Shown: positions 34,684 through 46,532, counted from the first letter of the stretch. The stretch is DNA of 64,000 nucleotides from Sanguinoderma infundibulare (GCA_032821775.1 JAVLRN010000004.1:1302001-1366000); one strand, 5' to 3'. Notes: generated by a model from the sequence alone, not told the origin. Translations and numbers: made by a program.

Positions 34684-35985
34684 CTAAACGGAATCTGGTC
34701 TGCCAGCTCGGCTGTCGATGGGGAGCATAATTGGGGACGGTCGCGTCCACCGAAAATATACAGGCGGATCCACAGGCGGATCCCGTGTCGGTTCGACAAC
34801 TGCAAGAGAAAACACGATCCCCTGCATCAAGGCTGTAAGTCGAATCCCCGCCGTTACGGTTCGAAGGGTTCGCGTACCATGACAGGAGAGAGCACAGTAA
34901 TGCACACATAGAACCCGATATTTGTGTTCATGAGGAACGCGACCGGGAGCGAGAACGACGTCAATGTGTACACCGCCGCTGACTGGATAACGGCGTCGTA
35001 GACGATCTTAGATCGGAAGACAGCCAGGAGTGCGCCAATCCGCCAGTCCCAAGGCCTGCGGGCGATGTCGCTGCCGCGAAGCCAAGCTTGCATCATTGGC
35101 CCTGCACGGTCCCGGCGAGTGGCAAGGGTCAGCACAGGCAGATCGGGATTGGGAAGTGGGGCGAGAACGACTAGCCTGAAGCCATCAGGTTCACCATGAC
35201 AGTGGTGAAGACGGTGAACTCGAAGGCCCAATGTGGCTTGATAGAGGCGCAATAGCCGGATACTATATGTCGATGCTATGAATTGTGTGCTTGGTATTTC
35301 AGAGGGCATCACCACACTCACTTGTTCCGAGGACCGAGTACCCTGCATAAACATACACCATCCGGTTTCCATTAGACCTCACATAGAGTATGTAGGTCTA
35401 TTGGTATGATTAGCTCTTGGTTGATTGGCGTGGAAAGAACAGACGACACCAGAAGCCCATCAGCGACCATGGTCTGCGTCACGTAGAGGTAGTATTGGAG
35501 TGCATTGACGGACATGAAGAGGGCGAATTTGTCGGCGAAGGAGTCGTAGTCGATGTCTAGCTTCCCTTGGTAGCCTGCGCCTGGCTGCAGGCTTGCCTTG
35601 AACGTTTGAGACAGATTCTGCCGTGTTCAGCTCGCATCAGTAAGGTAGTATTCGAACATGGATGGCAGTGGGGCACAGTACCGCGCATGCAAGGACCAGC
35701 ATCACAGTGGTCGCACCAAGATAGACTCTGTTCCGCTTGACGACGTCGGGCTGAAGCTGGTCTGCATTCTTCAGCGCGGATCGCGTTTTGCCATATGTTA
35801 TGACGAATGCCACAAATAGAATTGATTGCAGTAACAAGGAAACGATCCGCGACACGACTATGTCGTGCTCTGTGAGTACCTTGCAAGACCAGTGATGTTG
35901 GTAGCAGTTTAGTATGAGACGTCTCTGAGCTGAATGGCGGTGGAAACACAGACGCACCATGACGTGTTCGAGGCAGGGATAATCT
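34684..35985 (-). CDS. Seven-helix membrane protein (copy E), start codon unresolved
   Basis: Blocks on the minus strand are EHDIVVSRIVSLLLQSILF, ALQYYLYVTQTMVADGLL, TYILYVRSNGNRMVYVYAG, HWAFEFTVFTTVMVNLMASG, RSKIVYDAVIQSAAVYTL and a final exon GIVFSLAVVEPTRDPP ending at 34684. It is a close paralogue of copy F, with identical intron positions. Both copies share an intron that seems to begin with GC rather than GT. Where copy F has ATGGACAAC, this copy has TCGGACAAC, and I found no replacement ATG. The gene may therefore be 5' defective or use an upstream exon. Function unknown. Confidence 0.6.
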
Positions 35986-36740
35986 CACCGCCAGTCGCAA
36001 CGTTGTCCGACAATCCAGAGACCTTGCAACGTTGACGGTTGGATGCTGGACAGAAAGTGGATCAGTGAGATTTTCTGCTGGTTTGGGGAAAGAAGCGTGG
36101 AACAGCTTCGATGTTGGACGGTACCTTATACACCTCTGTAGAGTCCGTGCACCTGATGAGATTGCCATCTCATGGGCGCAAGGAGTATTATCGCGGGGCT
36201 CGCCACGACGAGAGTTGCAACCTAGAATAGGGACGGGCTGTATTGACCTGCGTGAGGAAGGAAGCAGCGACACGCCGATTAGATACGAAGTGCACACGGA
36301 GTGCTCCGCGGCCTCCGCCATTGTCCGGAGCAAGGCCCGAGTCCAGAACCAGAGTCGCGAGATCTCCACCGATGGTTCGCCTCACGAGGCGCCATCATTG
36401 AACATCCGGAGCGGTACTACCAGAGCTTGCAAGCCCAGGTAACGCCGGTGTGATCCATGGGCATTGGGTTCGCAAGAACCGGTGAACTTGAGCAAAACGG
36501 GGGCAACGACGAGGATAAAATTGCTTACCGAACTGACATCTTATACGCGACGTGCAGAGAAGCTCGCCATAAGATATGACAGGGTTGAATCGATCCACGC
36601 GCACATATCCGGAGATCATATTTGCTCTCTGCAGGGTGGGTGCAAGTTGGGGGAACGGACTTCAAGTCATGGTGATTATTAATATTGTAGAAGCATAGGT
36701 ATATCCCTATTTCGGAGGAAGCTTTGTCTGCGAGACGTCC
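35986..36740. other. Intergenic stretch between copies E and F
   Basis: Long minus-strand frame 36369-35557 is a shadow without family resemblance. Nothing else was recognised. Confidence 0.4.
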
Positions 36741-38024
36741 TTAGTCCTGGATGGCGGACAGGGTGAGTGGTATGCCTTGTGACTGACGCGTCCATGGAAT
36801 GTATTGCTGACTAGCGGGCGAATCCCGACTGAGCGCGACGACGGCGAGAGAAAACACGATACCCTGATTAACGTTGTCAATAGAATTCCAACGGTCGCGA
36901 TTTGTAGAGTGGATGATTCACTTACCATGAGGGGAGAGAGCACGCTCATACACACGTAGAAGATGATATTTGTGCTCATACCGAACGTAACGGGGAGCGA
37001 GAACGACACCAAACTGTACATCGCGGCGGACTGCACAATGGCGTCACGGAAGTCCTGGGATCGGAAAACGTCGAGCATTTTGCGAGGCCGCCACTCCCAA
37101 AGCCTGCGGGGGACGTCAGCGCCACCGGGAAACAGAGATACCATCGTTTGTCCTGCATGGTTCAAGAAAGTGTGTGTCAGTACAGATTTTTCTGGGGCAG
37201 CAAAGCAGAACGACCGGCCTGAATACATCAGGTTCACTCCGACAGTGGTAAAGAAGGTGAATTGGAATGCCCAAAGCGAGTCGAACGACGCGCAATAGCC
37301 GAATACTACGTTTCACCATCGTGAATCGCAAGCTATAGAGTTCAGATGCCATCGACCTGCTCACTTGTTCCAAGGATAGAGTTTGTTGCAACATATCGGT
37401 AAGACTTCGGATTCCCGCCGGACTTCAAGAACAGTATGTATGTCTATTGGGGGATAGTCAGCCATCGGTTTATATATTCGGAAAGGAAAGACTTCACTAG
37501 GAGTCCATCAGCAACCATCGTCTGCGTCACGTAGAGGTAGTATTGGATTGAATTGACCGACATGAAGAGGATGTATGTGTCGGCAAAGGACCCATACTCG
37601 GTGTCAACTCTGTCGCTGTAACCAGCAGCTGGCTGTAGCGTCGCCTTGAATGTTAGGGACAGATTCTGGGAAAGTGTTGCTCAAGTCAGCCAAATATGTG
37701 AAGACGGGTAGCAGAGCTCAATACCGCGCATGCGAGAACCAACATCGCCGTGACCGCACCAAGGTAGATCCTATTCCGCTTTACGACCGACGGATGCTGG
37801 TCTGCGCTCCGCAACGCAGATCGCGCTGTGCCGTATGTTACGATGAATGCTCCAAATAGGATTGATTGAAGGAGCAGAGAAAGGATTCGCGACACGACGA
37901 TATCGTGCTCTGTGAGGACCTAGGATGACCGGTAATGTCAGTGAAGCTTCTCGTGGTAGAGAGAAGGACGTACTCTACCATGCTCGACGGCGGGAACAAG
38001 TTCACTCGTTGTACTGTTGTCCAT
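36741..38024 (-). CDS. Seven-helix membrane protein (copy F)
   Basis: The first exon MDNSTTSELVPAVEHGR ends at a GTACGT donor. Then follow VLTEHDIVVSRILSLLLQS, SIQYYLYVTQTMVADGLL, TYILFLKSGGNPKSYR, WAFQFTFFTTVGVNLMYSG, VDVPRRLW-type loop residues (ADVPRRLWEWRP), AIVQSAAMYSLVSFSLP and the final exon GIVFSLAVVALSRDSP ending at 36741. Frames are open across all joins, provided the fourth intron uses a GC donor (TCAG|GCCGGT). It is the intact member of the E/F pair, a subfamily distinct from A-D and G. Confidence 0.72.
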
Positions 38025-39029
38025 GCCTGAACTACAGCAAAGCTAACTGACAGAGAGACAGGACGGGAAATGGACGCAAGGGAGAGGTGGACGTCAGTGA
38101 CTCCAAGGAAGGAGCTTTGGAGTTGGGAGGAAGCAGGACACAGCCCCGTTGTCCGACCGCGTCATCCCTCCGGATGGAAGGGCGGACGCTGAGGCCGGGC
38201 TGGATGGCCGCCGTATCGGTCCCACGCGGATTGTCGGAGCGCTCTTCAGGTACAGTCCGCGATCGAGGAACATCACCAAGTCCACGAGCGTTACGGTTAT
38301 AGACATACGACATAATTCCAAAGCTGTAGATGCCCGATAGATCAAGCAGAATGGGACTCACAACAGATATTCGAGAGGGGACGACATGGGCCACGTTCAC
38401 AGGCGGTCGCGCACGATAGTGTTCCAAACCAGATATTGCTTCAGCCCCTTCTGGGTATATCATACGTCCCTCGTCCTCGCATGCCTTGAAGATCGCAGAG
38501 GAAGCGCGATGAGTATGTAAATGACGCATACAGTCGTGGAGAGCGCACACCACTTCCAAGTTGTTCCCCATCCGCAAGACCGCAATTTGCGAGTATTCAG
38601 CAGATATGGACGACACCATTCAAGGTCTCTAGGTCTTGCAGAAGATCGTGCTTGACGACAGTGGTCGTGGATGTATATCCCAGTTGGGATCTGTCCATCC
38701 TGGGAACCAGGGACGGACAGGCGGGACGTCATCGTAGTCGTCCGCGGGTTCTTGGCCGCGTGTGTTGCGGGTAAGGCGATGCAACTCGATGGTAAACATT
38801 GATGAAGTGTGCATTGAACAGGAGCGTCGGGGGCCCCCCGCCGGGTAGAGAGTCCAGCGCAAAGTGACGAAGGACTTTGGACGATGGCATCAAACTTTTC
38901 GCAGCAAGCGCCGAGAGAGCGCTTGCGGTCCGCCGGGCCGAACCGGTGGAGGCCCAAATGAGGCTTTGTTGCGGCTTGTCCCTCAACGATTCCATCGATG
39001 ATCCACCATCGCATGTGGCCACCTCAAGC
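38025..39029. other. Region with uncertain minus-strand frames and start of a direct repeat
   Basis: A 195-codon minus frame (38619-38032) and its overlapping alternatives have membrane-like patches, but no family fit or splice plan. From about 38750 the sequence is the first copy of a direct repeat also found at 42410. Confidence 0.35.
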
Positions 39030-39300
39030 TGGCATTTCCGAGGATTCCCTCCCTAGGTGCCAAGCGTGCCCAATCAGAAGATGCGCCTACCGAACTGCTA
39101 CCTCTACCCTTGGCCGCGTTTAAGCGCCACGACGAGTTCTGGCTCGACGACGAGAACCTCATCCTTACCGCAATCGAAGACACCGCGTTCCGCATCTACC
39201 GTGGTCTACTCGCAGCTCAGTCGAGCGTCCTAGCAGACATCATGATGATTGTGTCTGCTACCTCCGGACCGGAGATGTTCGAGGGGTGTCCAGTTGTCAA
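38750..39300 (+). repeat. Direct repeat, copy 1 (BTB upstream region plus BTB exon)
   Basis: It aligns by eye with 42410-42930. Shared runs include GATGAAGTGTGCATTGAAC, GCCGGGTAGAGAGTCCAG and GCGGTCCGCCGGGCCGA, followed by the same BTB exon start. It is a segmental duplication about 3.65 kb apart. Confidence 0.7.
39030..39300 (+). pseudogene. BTB-domain fragment
   Basis: One exon encodes AAFKRHDEFWLDDENLILTA, DTAFRIYRGLLAAQSSVLAD and FEGCPVVK, the first half of a BTB domain. Nothing after it resembles the rest of the family; instead membrane copy G begins on the opposite strand. It is a truncated duplicate of the 42660 gene. Confidence 0.65.
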
Positions 39301-39435
39301 GGTCAGAGAAACTGTGCACGCCTCACAACACAGGGCCCAGGAGGGTTATTTACAGTGTACACATACATCACGGGCTCGCGTATCTCTCCCAAAAGTCCAG
39401 CGCACCGATGCAGGGCATGTAAAAATATATCATAA

Positions 39436-40833
39436 TCACCGCGAGACTCCACTCCGGCTCTCGATATCAAACTCCTGATCCGTCGAGGCGGTTGCTTCTT
39501 TCTGGTCGTACGCCTCAAAGCTCGCCCGGTCGTGCGTTTCCGTCACAGAGACCTTGACAGCGAGCGGCCGCATCGGATACTGCTGCCCGCCGTGGATCGG
39601 GTGCGGCGTATTCGGGGCGGTGATGCCCGAATCCGCTACACGTCCTCTCGAGTGCTCGCTCGCGGGCTCGTTGAGGCCAACGCGGATGATGATCAGGGTG
39701 AACGTTATGCCCTGCCACAAAGTCAGCGACACGATCCGACTCGGTCTGGATGCACTGCACTGACGATGATGGGCTGCAGCGCGTCGAGGCAGATATACTG
39801 CGCGTTCGAGCCGGCGACGTACGTCGAGAGCACCGAGATGAGTGCGGCCGAGTAGATGGCTGCCGACTGAACGATGGTCTCGATGATTCCGGAGTGCGAC
39901 AGCGCGGGATATCCAGCGCTGTACTTCCGGATCTTGTGGTTGGACCAGACGATGCGGGCTGTGATGAGAACTGGGTGGACCGTTCAGCGGCATAAATCTC
40001 AGGTCACGATAGAACATTGAGAGGGGGACACTCACTCGTCGCGAGGACGTTTGTAGTAAGCGATAGCGCAAAGAAGGATGTTACCCAGGGAGGAAGGCCC
40101 CCGTGGAAGATTACACCGATCCCCTTGAGCTGCGTGAGCACGACGCATACGCCATAGCCAGCGACTAGGTTAGCAGAGCGGTCAGCATCCCATCTGAAGC
40201 CTGAGGAAAGTGAGGCCTACCGGCAGTGCCAGCCACGAGCGAAAGGGGTAGAATGAGGATCCACGGGTTCCGGTTGTACACGATGTAAAGCCGATAGGTC
40301 TGCATTCGCACGTTAACACATAGTCCGCCGATGAAAAGGGAAAGGATCGCACCACGAAACCGTCTCCAACCAATGTCTGCGTGATGTAGATGACTGACTT
40401 GCCGACGTGCGTTGGATTGCTCAGCCAACCGTAGAACTTGTCGGTGCCGGTCGGAGTGCCACCGTGAGCGATAAAGCCCTCGATCGCTCGCTGAAGGTCC
40501 AAGGACAGATGCTGTAGGTGCACGGTTAGCATGAGCTCTTACGGTAGCATCTGCGCGAAAGAAGACCACTCACAGCAATTGCGAGGATGAACATCGTCGT
40601 TGCCGTCGCGAGCATCCACTTGTTAAGCCGCGAGAGGCCCTCATGTTGTTCACGATACATGAGGATCCATACCGATATGAAGTACAGCACAGAAAAGGCC
40701 CCGAAGAGGAGCGACTCGAGGAACAATGCAACAATCTGCAGGCGACAACCATGAGCGCGTGCTTCGCGTTAGCGGTAGATCACTAAACACGCACCTCAGC
40801 TTTTGGAACAGGAAATGCGTCTTCGGCTGACAT
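39436..40833 (-). CDS. Seven-helix membrane protein (copy G)
   Basis: The first exon MSAEDAFPVPKAE (ATG at 40833) splices to IVALFLESLLFGAFSVLYF. The following blocks are SVIYITQTLVGDGFV, RLYIVYNRNPWILILPLSL, PPWVTSFFALSLTTNVLAT, the amphipathic block IIETIVQSAAIYSAALISV and NAQYICLDALQPII. The final exon, GITFTLIIIRVGLNEP, has an acidic, serine-rich tail ending at 39436. All joins are open. It is the most typical member of the family in this window. Function unknown. Confidence 0.78.
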
Positions 40834-41240
40834 GAGGACGAGGAGCGTTGGGGGAAGAAGATTGTATGGCAGGCCCAAGGAAACCGTGGCACTGCCGGCG
40901 CCGGACGATGAGCTTGAGGTTGCACCGATGCGCGAGGCGTCAAGGTCGCCAGTAGATCACGAGAGAGGCTCGAGATACGAGCGGTTAGTGGGGAAAGTCG
41001 TGGTATCCAAAGTCGTGGGCCTCTGTCCATCAAGTTGCAAGAGTCTATATACCAACGAGAGTGAAAAAAGATGGGCGAGGCCGAAACCAGGCAAGACTCA
41101 CCAAGACAAGAAAGAGGAGACGTCCTCCGGATATGGCCGTCTAGGCGTCGCGGTCTGCAGAAACGTACATGAACGAGGTAAGCGGCCCGACGCCCTGCGT
41201 CAACAAGAGCGAGGATGTGGCGTTGAGCGTGTGTTCACTT
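40834..41240. other. Intergenic stretch
   Basis: No recognisable gene; probably promoter of copy G. Confidence 0.35.
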
Positions 41241-42283
41241 TTCTATGGATCGCGCTCGTGTGACACAAGTGCTTACGCTGCGAGCGGAAGTTGATATGAG
41301 TTTCAGACCTGACAGATTGGCGTCGTGGCACATACGATCATAGGCATGGGGAATGCAGGCATTGAATCTGGCTGTTTTGAGCTGTTTAAGCAAAGAAACG
41401 AAGAGGGCCGAGACGATGAGGGTAGACTGTCGAGTGTCTTGACGACTAGCCATAACTAATGGCTCGTTACTTGCAGCTCGCGTAGGACCAGTTCGAGGAT
41501 ACTGAATATAAGTGAATCATTACCGGACTGTAAGAACACACGACTCACTAGCGCAGACGACGTGTATGCACCGCGAGCTTGAGCGAGTCGAACATGGCAG
41601 ATAGATGGGAGAAAACGCCAATGGCTATTGGCCGACCTCAATCCTCTAGTTGGGTTTGATCGATTTCGGAGGGACATGCACAGTCGCCTCCGGCGACACA
41701 GCGTAGGGTGGGGGGATGATGCTCGCCTGTGGCGTCGGTTGTACACGCGGTACAACCTATGAACCTACACAGGCAGGTTCCGGTGAGGGAGGGAATATAC
41801 CATGAACTTCCTGTCGACGTAGGTGATGAACGTGATCGCGTCGAATAGCGGCGACCCGTGTATTGCATCATGAGCGTTGAGGAAGAGACGCTACTCAAAG
41901 CAAATCGCGATTGGTTAATCGCCCAGGATATAGTCGTCGGACTGACGACACTCACGGCAGCGGCGAGTCATGAGCGTCAAACAAATCCCTGACAGTGGTA
42001 AGCTCAACGCGGCGTCGACAAACGTAAATACCAGCAAGCCACTTACCACCAGTTCGTCTGCGGCTCTACACGTGGTGCAATGCGTAGGAGGGAGAGGGTC
42101 TCGTTTCAGGGAGCCAGGAACCTTATAAATGGGAGCTCGAACATGTACATCTAAGTCGGTCTTCAGGTACAAATTGTCTTGAACCGCGGCTTGTCTTCGC
42201 TGCCACCTCCAGGTCACTTCGCAGACCATATGGATTCGTTCCTTGGAGAATCCCACATAAATCGTTTCGCCGATGGACTTCAC
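41241..42283 (-). pseudogene. Possible further membrane-protein relic
   Basis: Minus-strand patches look like parts of a membrane protein: LLVFTFVDAALSLPLSGI (about 42040-41960), then AHDAIHGSPLFDAITF, RKFMVHRLYRVYNRRH and PIAIGVFSHLSAMFDSL. The frames do not join into one product, and the YVTQT signature of the neighbouring genes is missing. It may be a decayed family member or a gene of another family. Confidence 0.3.
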
Positions 42284-42409
42284 CTAAGCAGAACAGATTT
42301 CGGCGAGATGGACGTTACGCAAGTGATTATTGCTACTCACCCTGACAGTTGAACAGATGCGGACCGATTAGAGATGACAGGACGCGTCTTTTGGGCGTTT
42401 CTCGCCGCA

Positions 42410-42930
42410 TGTGTGCCGGATACATAAGGCGATACAACTCGATGGTGAACACTGATGAAGTGTGCATTGAACGGAGCGTCGGGGGCCGCCGGGTAGAGAG
42501 TCCAGGGCAAAGTGATGAAGCGATGCATCAAACTTTTCCCCGCAAGCGCCGAGAGGGGTGGTTGCGGTCCGCCGGGCCGAGCCGGTGGAGGCCGTCAACG
42601 TCGCTTCATCCTTCACCACTCGTCTTACACTCCTCGTGCCCTCATTGTACCCCGCGACAATGGCTGAAGGCACCCACCCTGCTAAACGTGCTCGACTCTC
42701 CGAAGACGTGCCGACCCTCAAAAATGCACCACTTCCTCCCTCACTGGCCGCATTCAAGCGTCACGACGAGTTCTGGTTCGACGACGGGAACATTGTGCTC
42801 ATCGCGAATCAGGACACAGCGTTCCGCATCTACCGTGGTCTCCTCGCAGCGCAGTCGACTGTGTTTGCGGAAATGTTCCCGTCTGCCAGCTCGGATTTGG
42901 CTAATTGCTCGACGGATGCCCTGTCGTGGA
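42410..42930 (+). repeat. Direct repeat, copy 2 (BTB upstream region plus BTB exon)
   Basis: Partner of 38750-39300. This copy leads into a longer, though broken, BTB gene, so it is closer to the source. Confidence 0.7.
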
Positions 42931-43999
42931 GGTCTCGGACATGCCGGTGGAGCTTGCGCATCTCCTACGCGTTATCTCGCCAAAGTCTCATCCGATGTAC
43001 GCCCCCGATATTTTTCTGCATGGTTCGCTTCAGCATCCACCGGAGGCTCCCCTTTAGCGAACGTCGCATAACATCCAGAGTTCTGGCTTGATGACGGCAA
43101 TATCGTCGTTGTCGCTGGTAAGGACATGGCGTGTCGTGTATACCGCAGTCTTCTTGCCGCACAGTCAACCATCTTCGCGGACATGTTCGCTTCCGCAAGC
43201 TCCAGTGCCGACGAGATGTATGATGGCTGTCCAGTTGTCCACCTCTCCGATACCCTGGGGGAATTGGCACATTTCCTCCGCGTCCTCATGCCGAAGAAAA
43301 GCAGGAAGTAAGTTACCCTGATTTCTTTCCCATCCCGAGATGATGAGTCTGAACCACGATCTCGTGCACGCAGCGTTTACCGGACGTTGAAGGACGATCC
43401 ATTCACCTTTGAGTAAGCCGCCGCCGTCATTCGCCTCGCCCACAAGTACGACCTTCCAGACGTTCAAGACCAAGCCCTCAGCCTCATCCGGAACTACGCC
43501 CGCTCTTCGTTCTCGCGCCAGACTAGTAAAGTCCTCAACCATCCCCTCGTCGTCACGGATATCCACGCCATCGGCGCCGTCAACCCCCCCCCCCCCCTCC
43601 GTCTGACAAATAGCCCCCATTGCCCCTTCCAGCACTGTACTGTCCTCGGGAGCGCCGTCGTGTAAGGCTGGGTGCGCGACGATGGCCACGCCGAGCACCC
43701 CTCTCCCGCCGGCCTGCGGCTTTGCACGAAAGCGCACGCCGCCCTCGCCCAGGAAGCCGTCGCGCTGTTTTCTCGCATGTTCGACATGACGAAGAACGCC
43801 GACCTGCTTGGCGGGGCTTGTACGAGCGCGGCAATGCACGCGCTCGTGGACGTGCTGCTTCGCGAGGAGTTTCGGGCGCAAGGCCCCCTCGATGGTTGGG
43901 AGACATATTTGAGGACGAGGGCGAAGCACTGCGGGATGTGTGGGGAATGCAATGGGGAGTTGGTTCGGAGAGACAGCTATCTGCGCGCAAAGGCGTAGG
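42660..43999 (+). pseudogene. BTB-family pseudogene with two BTB heads
   Basis: The first head starts MAEGTHPAKRARLSED and runs through EFWFDDGNIVLIANQDTAFR to about 42900, where one base is lost. A second head at 43080-43310 reads EFWLDDGNIVVVAG, CRVYRSLLAAQSTIF, DGCPVVHLSDTLGELAHF. It leads to the helical region IRLAHKYDLPDVQDQAL, which is entered through an in-frame TAA (43412-43414). A second TAA follows at 43662-43664, and a run of 13 C lies at 43584-43596. The C-terminus has CGMCGECNGELVRRD. Together these make a functional protein unlikely. Confidence 0.65.
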
Positions 44000-44510
44000 A
44001 TAGGCTGTCGCAGATATTCGGGATACAGGTTCCGGAGGGGTGGCTACGGGATTAACCGTTGAGCTTTGCGGTGCGTTTTGTCGGTTTGTACTTCCGGAGA
44101 GTAATGCCGGAATTGTTATGTGGTTGTAGATGAACCGATTCACCGCTGGGGCACGACAAATGTCCAAGCGCTAGCCGCCGCGTAGGGCGGCCGCCCAAGA
44201 ATCCTTATGGTGAGCACGCGCAATCTGCGAACTGTTGCACTGCGCCACGACGATAAATGCCCGCGAGGTTCCCTTCGCATACGCACCCGCATCTTCCATT
44301 ATCCTCGATAGGGGCTATATCAGATGATGCTGCAGCGTGTCGAGCAACTTGCGCTCTCTCTCTTCCTCAACTCTTGCTTGTCGCTCGCCTGTGCCAGTGT
44401 GCGGTCGCAGTCCTCGTCGTGGATCATATTCGGCTGAAGCGATGATAGCATGCTACTCGGAAAGCCGTCATCTGGGAGAGAGGGGAGAAGAGGGATCTCT
44501 GCTTACAGAT
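44000..44510. other. Intergenic stretch
   Basis: No gene was recognised; it includes the presumed promoter of the F-box gene. Confidence 0.4.
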
Positions 44511-45924
44511 ATGGAGAGCGCAGAGGTACTTACTTCTCCGCATTGGATCAGTTTTATATCTAACTTCCATCTCAGGTGGCAGACATTCAACGCTTCGTTA
44601 ATCATCAGCCAATACCAGGATCCCGAAACCTCCGCTTCCCGATTGAAGTATGGGCTTTGGTATTCAAAGCGTTGCCCTCTGGCCACCAGAAGACATTAGC
44701 GCGATTCTCCCGAGTATGCTTCGCCCTGCGATATGCGGGAGAGTCGGTGCTCTACCATTTTCCCCCGGCTCTACTCATTTCAATTCGCTCTCGGGCTCTC
44801 AAACGGTCTCCCAATGCGGCCGTCGTGCCCACACGGTCTGTGGACTCGGGATCGGAGACTGGAATGACTACGTCGAGAGGGACAGCCCGGCATACATCCC
44901 TTTCTTGCTCAGCTCGTACAGCCTGCAAGAGCGCACGTGGCTCCTCGATACTTACCGACACCGCAACGAACTGCAACAGTTTCTACTTGACGCTCCCCTC
45001 ACCCCACCAACTATCGCAGGTGTCAGTGCATTCCTGGAGCACCTCCGGTCGCTTGTGTCCGTGGAACTGCTGGAGGAGAAAGCATTTTCGTACGCGGAAC
45101 AGCTATTCCGGGGAAGAGGTGCTCGCCTGAAGCATCTCTGCGGCAAGCCACTCATCCCCACGCACCAAGCATTGCAGTCCCTCCGCGCCTACCCGGATCT
45201 CGAGGAGGTCTGCTTCTCCCCGATGTATTGGACTGACTTGGAATCACTCGGTCTGGCAAACATTCGGGTGCTCGCGTGCGGCGATTTTACCGCCAGCCCG
45301 GCCTTCGCGGAGAGCTTCCCCAACCTCACCCATCTCACTTTGGACGCGACGTGGATGTCACCCCTGCGCGTCGATCACCTCATCAAGACAGTCGGATGCC
45401 AGCTCGTCAGTCTCCTCATGGAGCAGGACGTCCATGCGAACCCGAATCCGGAGGCAGAGGGTCCCGGGAGGATGTACCCGACCGACGGGCACGATTGGAG
45501 GCGGTGCGTGCGCCTGAAGTATCTGATCGATTAGCCATCGGCCGGAGTGGCAGAGAGACGTGAATGTGAAGGTGTCCCGTTTTCCCCTTCGAGAGTAGCG
45601 CTGACGTATCGCCTCTGCCTGATTGCAGGTCATGCAGTACTTCACGGACGAACCGATCGAGGCGGAGGACCTTCCACTTGCACTCGAGGAGCTCGTCTGG
45701 GCGCCCGCGTGGACGAAGATCTACACGCACCATACGTACCCGGACGAACGGAAGAGGGCCAATGTACAAAACTTCGCCGAGGCTATGTTGCGTGAGTCGC
45801 GTACGCTACGTACGGCATCGTACGAGTGGGGGGGGGAGTGGTTTTGTTGTTGCTCGCTTTCACCCTCGGGAACGTTGAAGGAAACTTGTTTTAAATTGAA
45901 GGATGTGGCCGATGTACATGTGTA
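44511..45924 (+). pseudogene. F-box protein gene with a one-base frameshift
   Basis: Exon 1 is MESAE (44511-44525). It splices to VADIQRFVNHQPIPGS and an F-box at about residues 22-60 (LRFPIEVWALVFKALP, then LARFSRVCFALRYAG). Near 44848 the frame must move by one base. RSVD in the first frame should continue with LGIGDWNDYVERD, which is open in another frame through a leucine-rich-like region (LEEVCFSPMYWTDLESLGL, FPNLTHLTLDATW). A last exon (45630-45924, TDEPIEAEDLPLALEELVW) can be joined through a GTGCGC donor at 45511. F-box proteins recruit substrates to SCF ubiquitin ligases. It is either a recent pseudogene or has a sequence error. Confidence 0.6.
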
Positions 45925-46524
45925 GGGGTGCGTTGATCTTGAAGGTGTCGTTGATATCGTTGCTGACGGGCACGCTAGTTCTTATAGACGCCCGACAATC
46001 GATGATGTCATAAGCTTTGCACATAACGGTAAATCGCCTGACGCTTTTGCTTCGTTCGATTCTGCGGAGTGACAAAGAAGAGCGTGATGTCGTATCAACT
46101 GTTTTATTCGATCCGTATGTACCCCTTGTTATACGTCTGTTAGCCGAAGTTCAGATTAGAGGACAGGTCTGTTACAGCCACAACTTTGCTGTCAAGTCGG
46201 CGGTATTGCCTGTGTGATGACTGCTTGCGACAAGACCTCGAATTGGTGATTTTCAGGCGTCACAACGGCCCAGATATATACGATGTTTGGAATTCGAGCG
46301 AGGATTTGACGTCTTGACAGTAGCATTGCCACGACCGCGCTCCGCTTGAAACTACGCGCCGTTTTGTCACGGTGCGCTATTGTCCTTTGAGGTCCTACTT
46401 TTGCTGACGTTTTTGGGCAATCCGCAGCACCGCTTTGGCATCTACTTAGCGTGCCACGGCACGCTTTGTTCCTCCGCTTCGGCTGATTCTATGTCCGATG
46501 GCTAGCAATGCGCAAATCCCCGTG

Positions 46525-46532
46525 TATAAATT
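46525..46532 (+). promoter_or_regulatory. TATA-like box ahead of MYND gene 1
   Basis: TATAAATT lies ~106 bases upstream of the ATG at 46631. It is followed by CT-rich sequence typical of fungal core promoters. The paralogue has TATATATATT at the equivalent site. Confidence 0.4.

Noticed and set aside
35557..36369. 270-codon open frame on the minus strand
   Set aside because: It overlaps the exons of membrane copy E, which fit a family in another frame; the long frame has no resemblance to anything and is a shadow.
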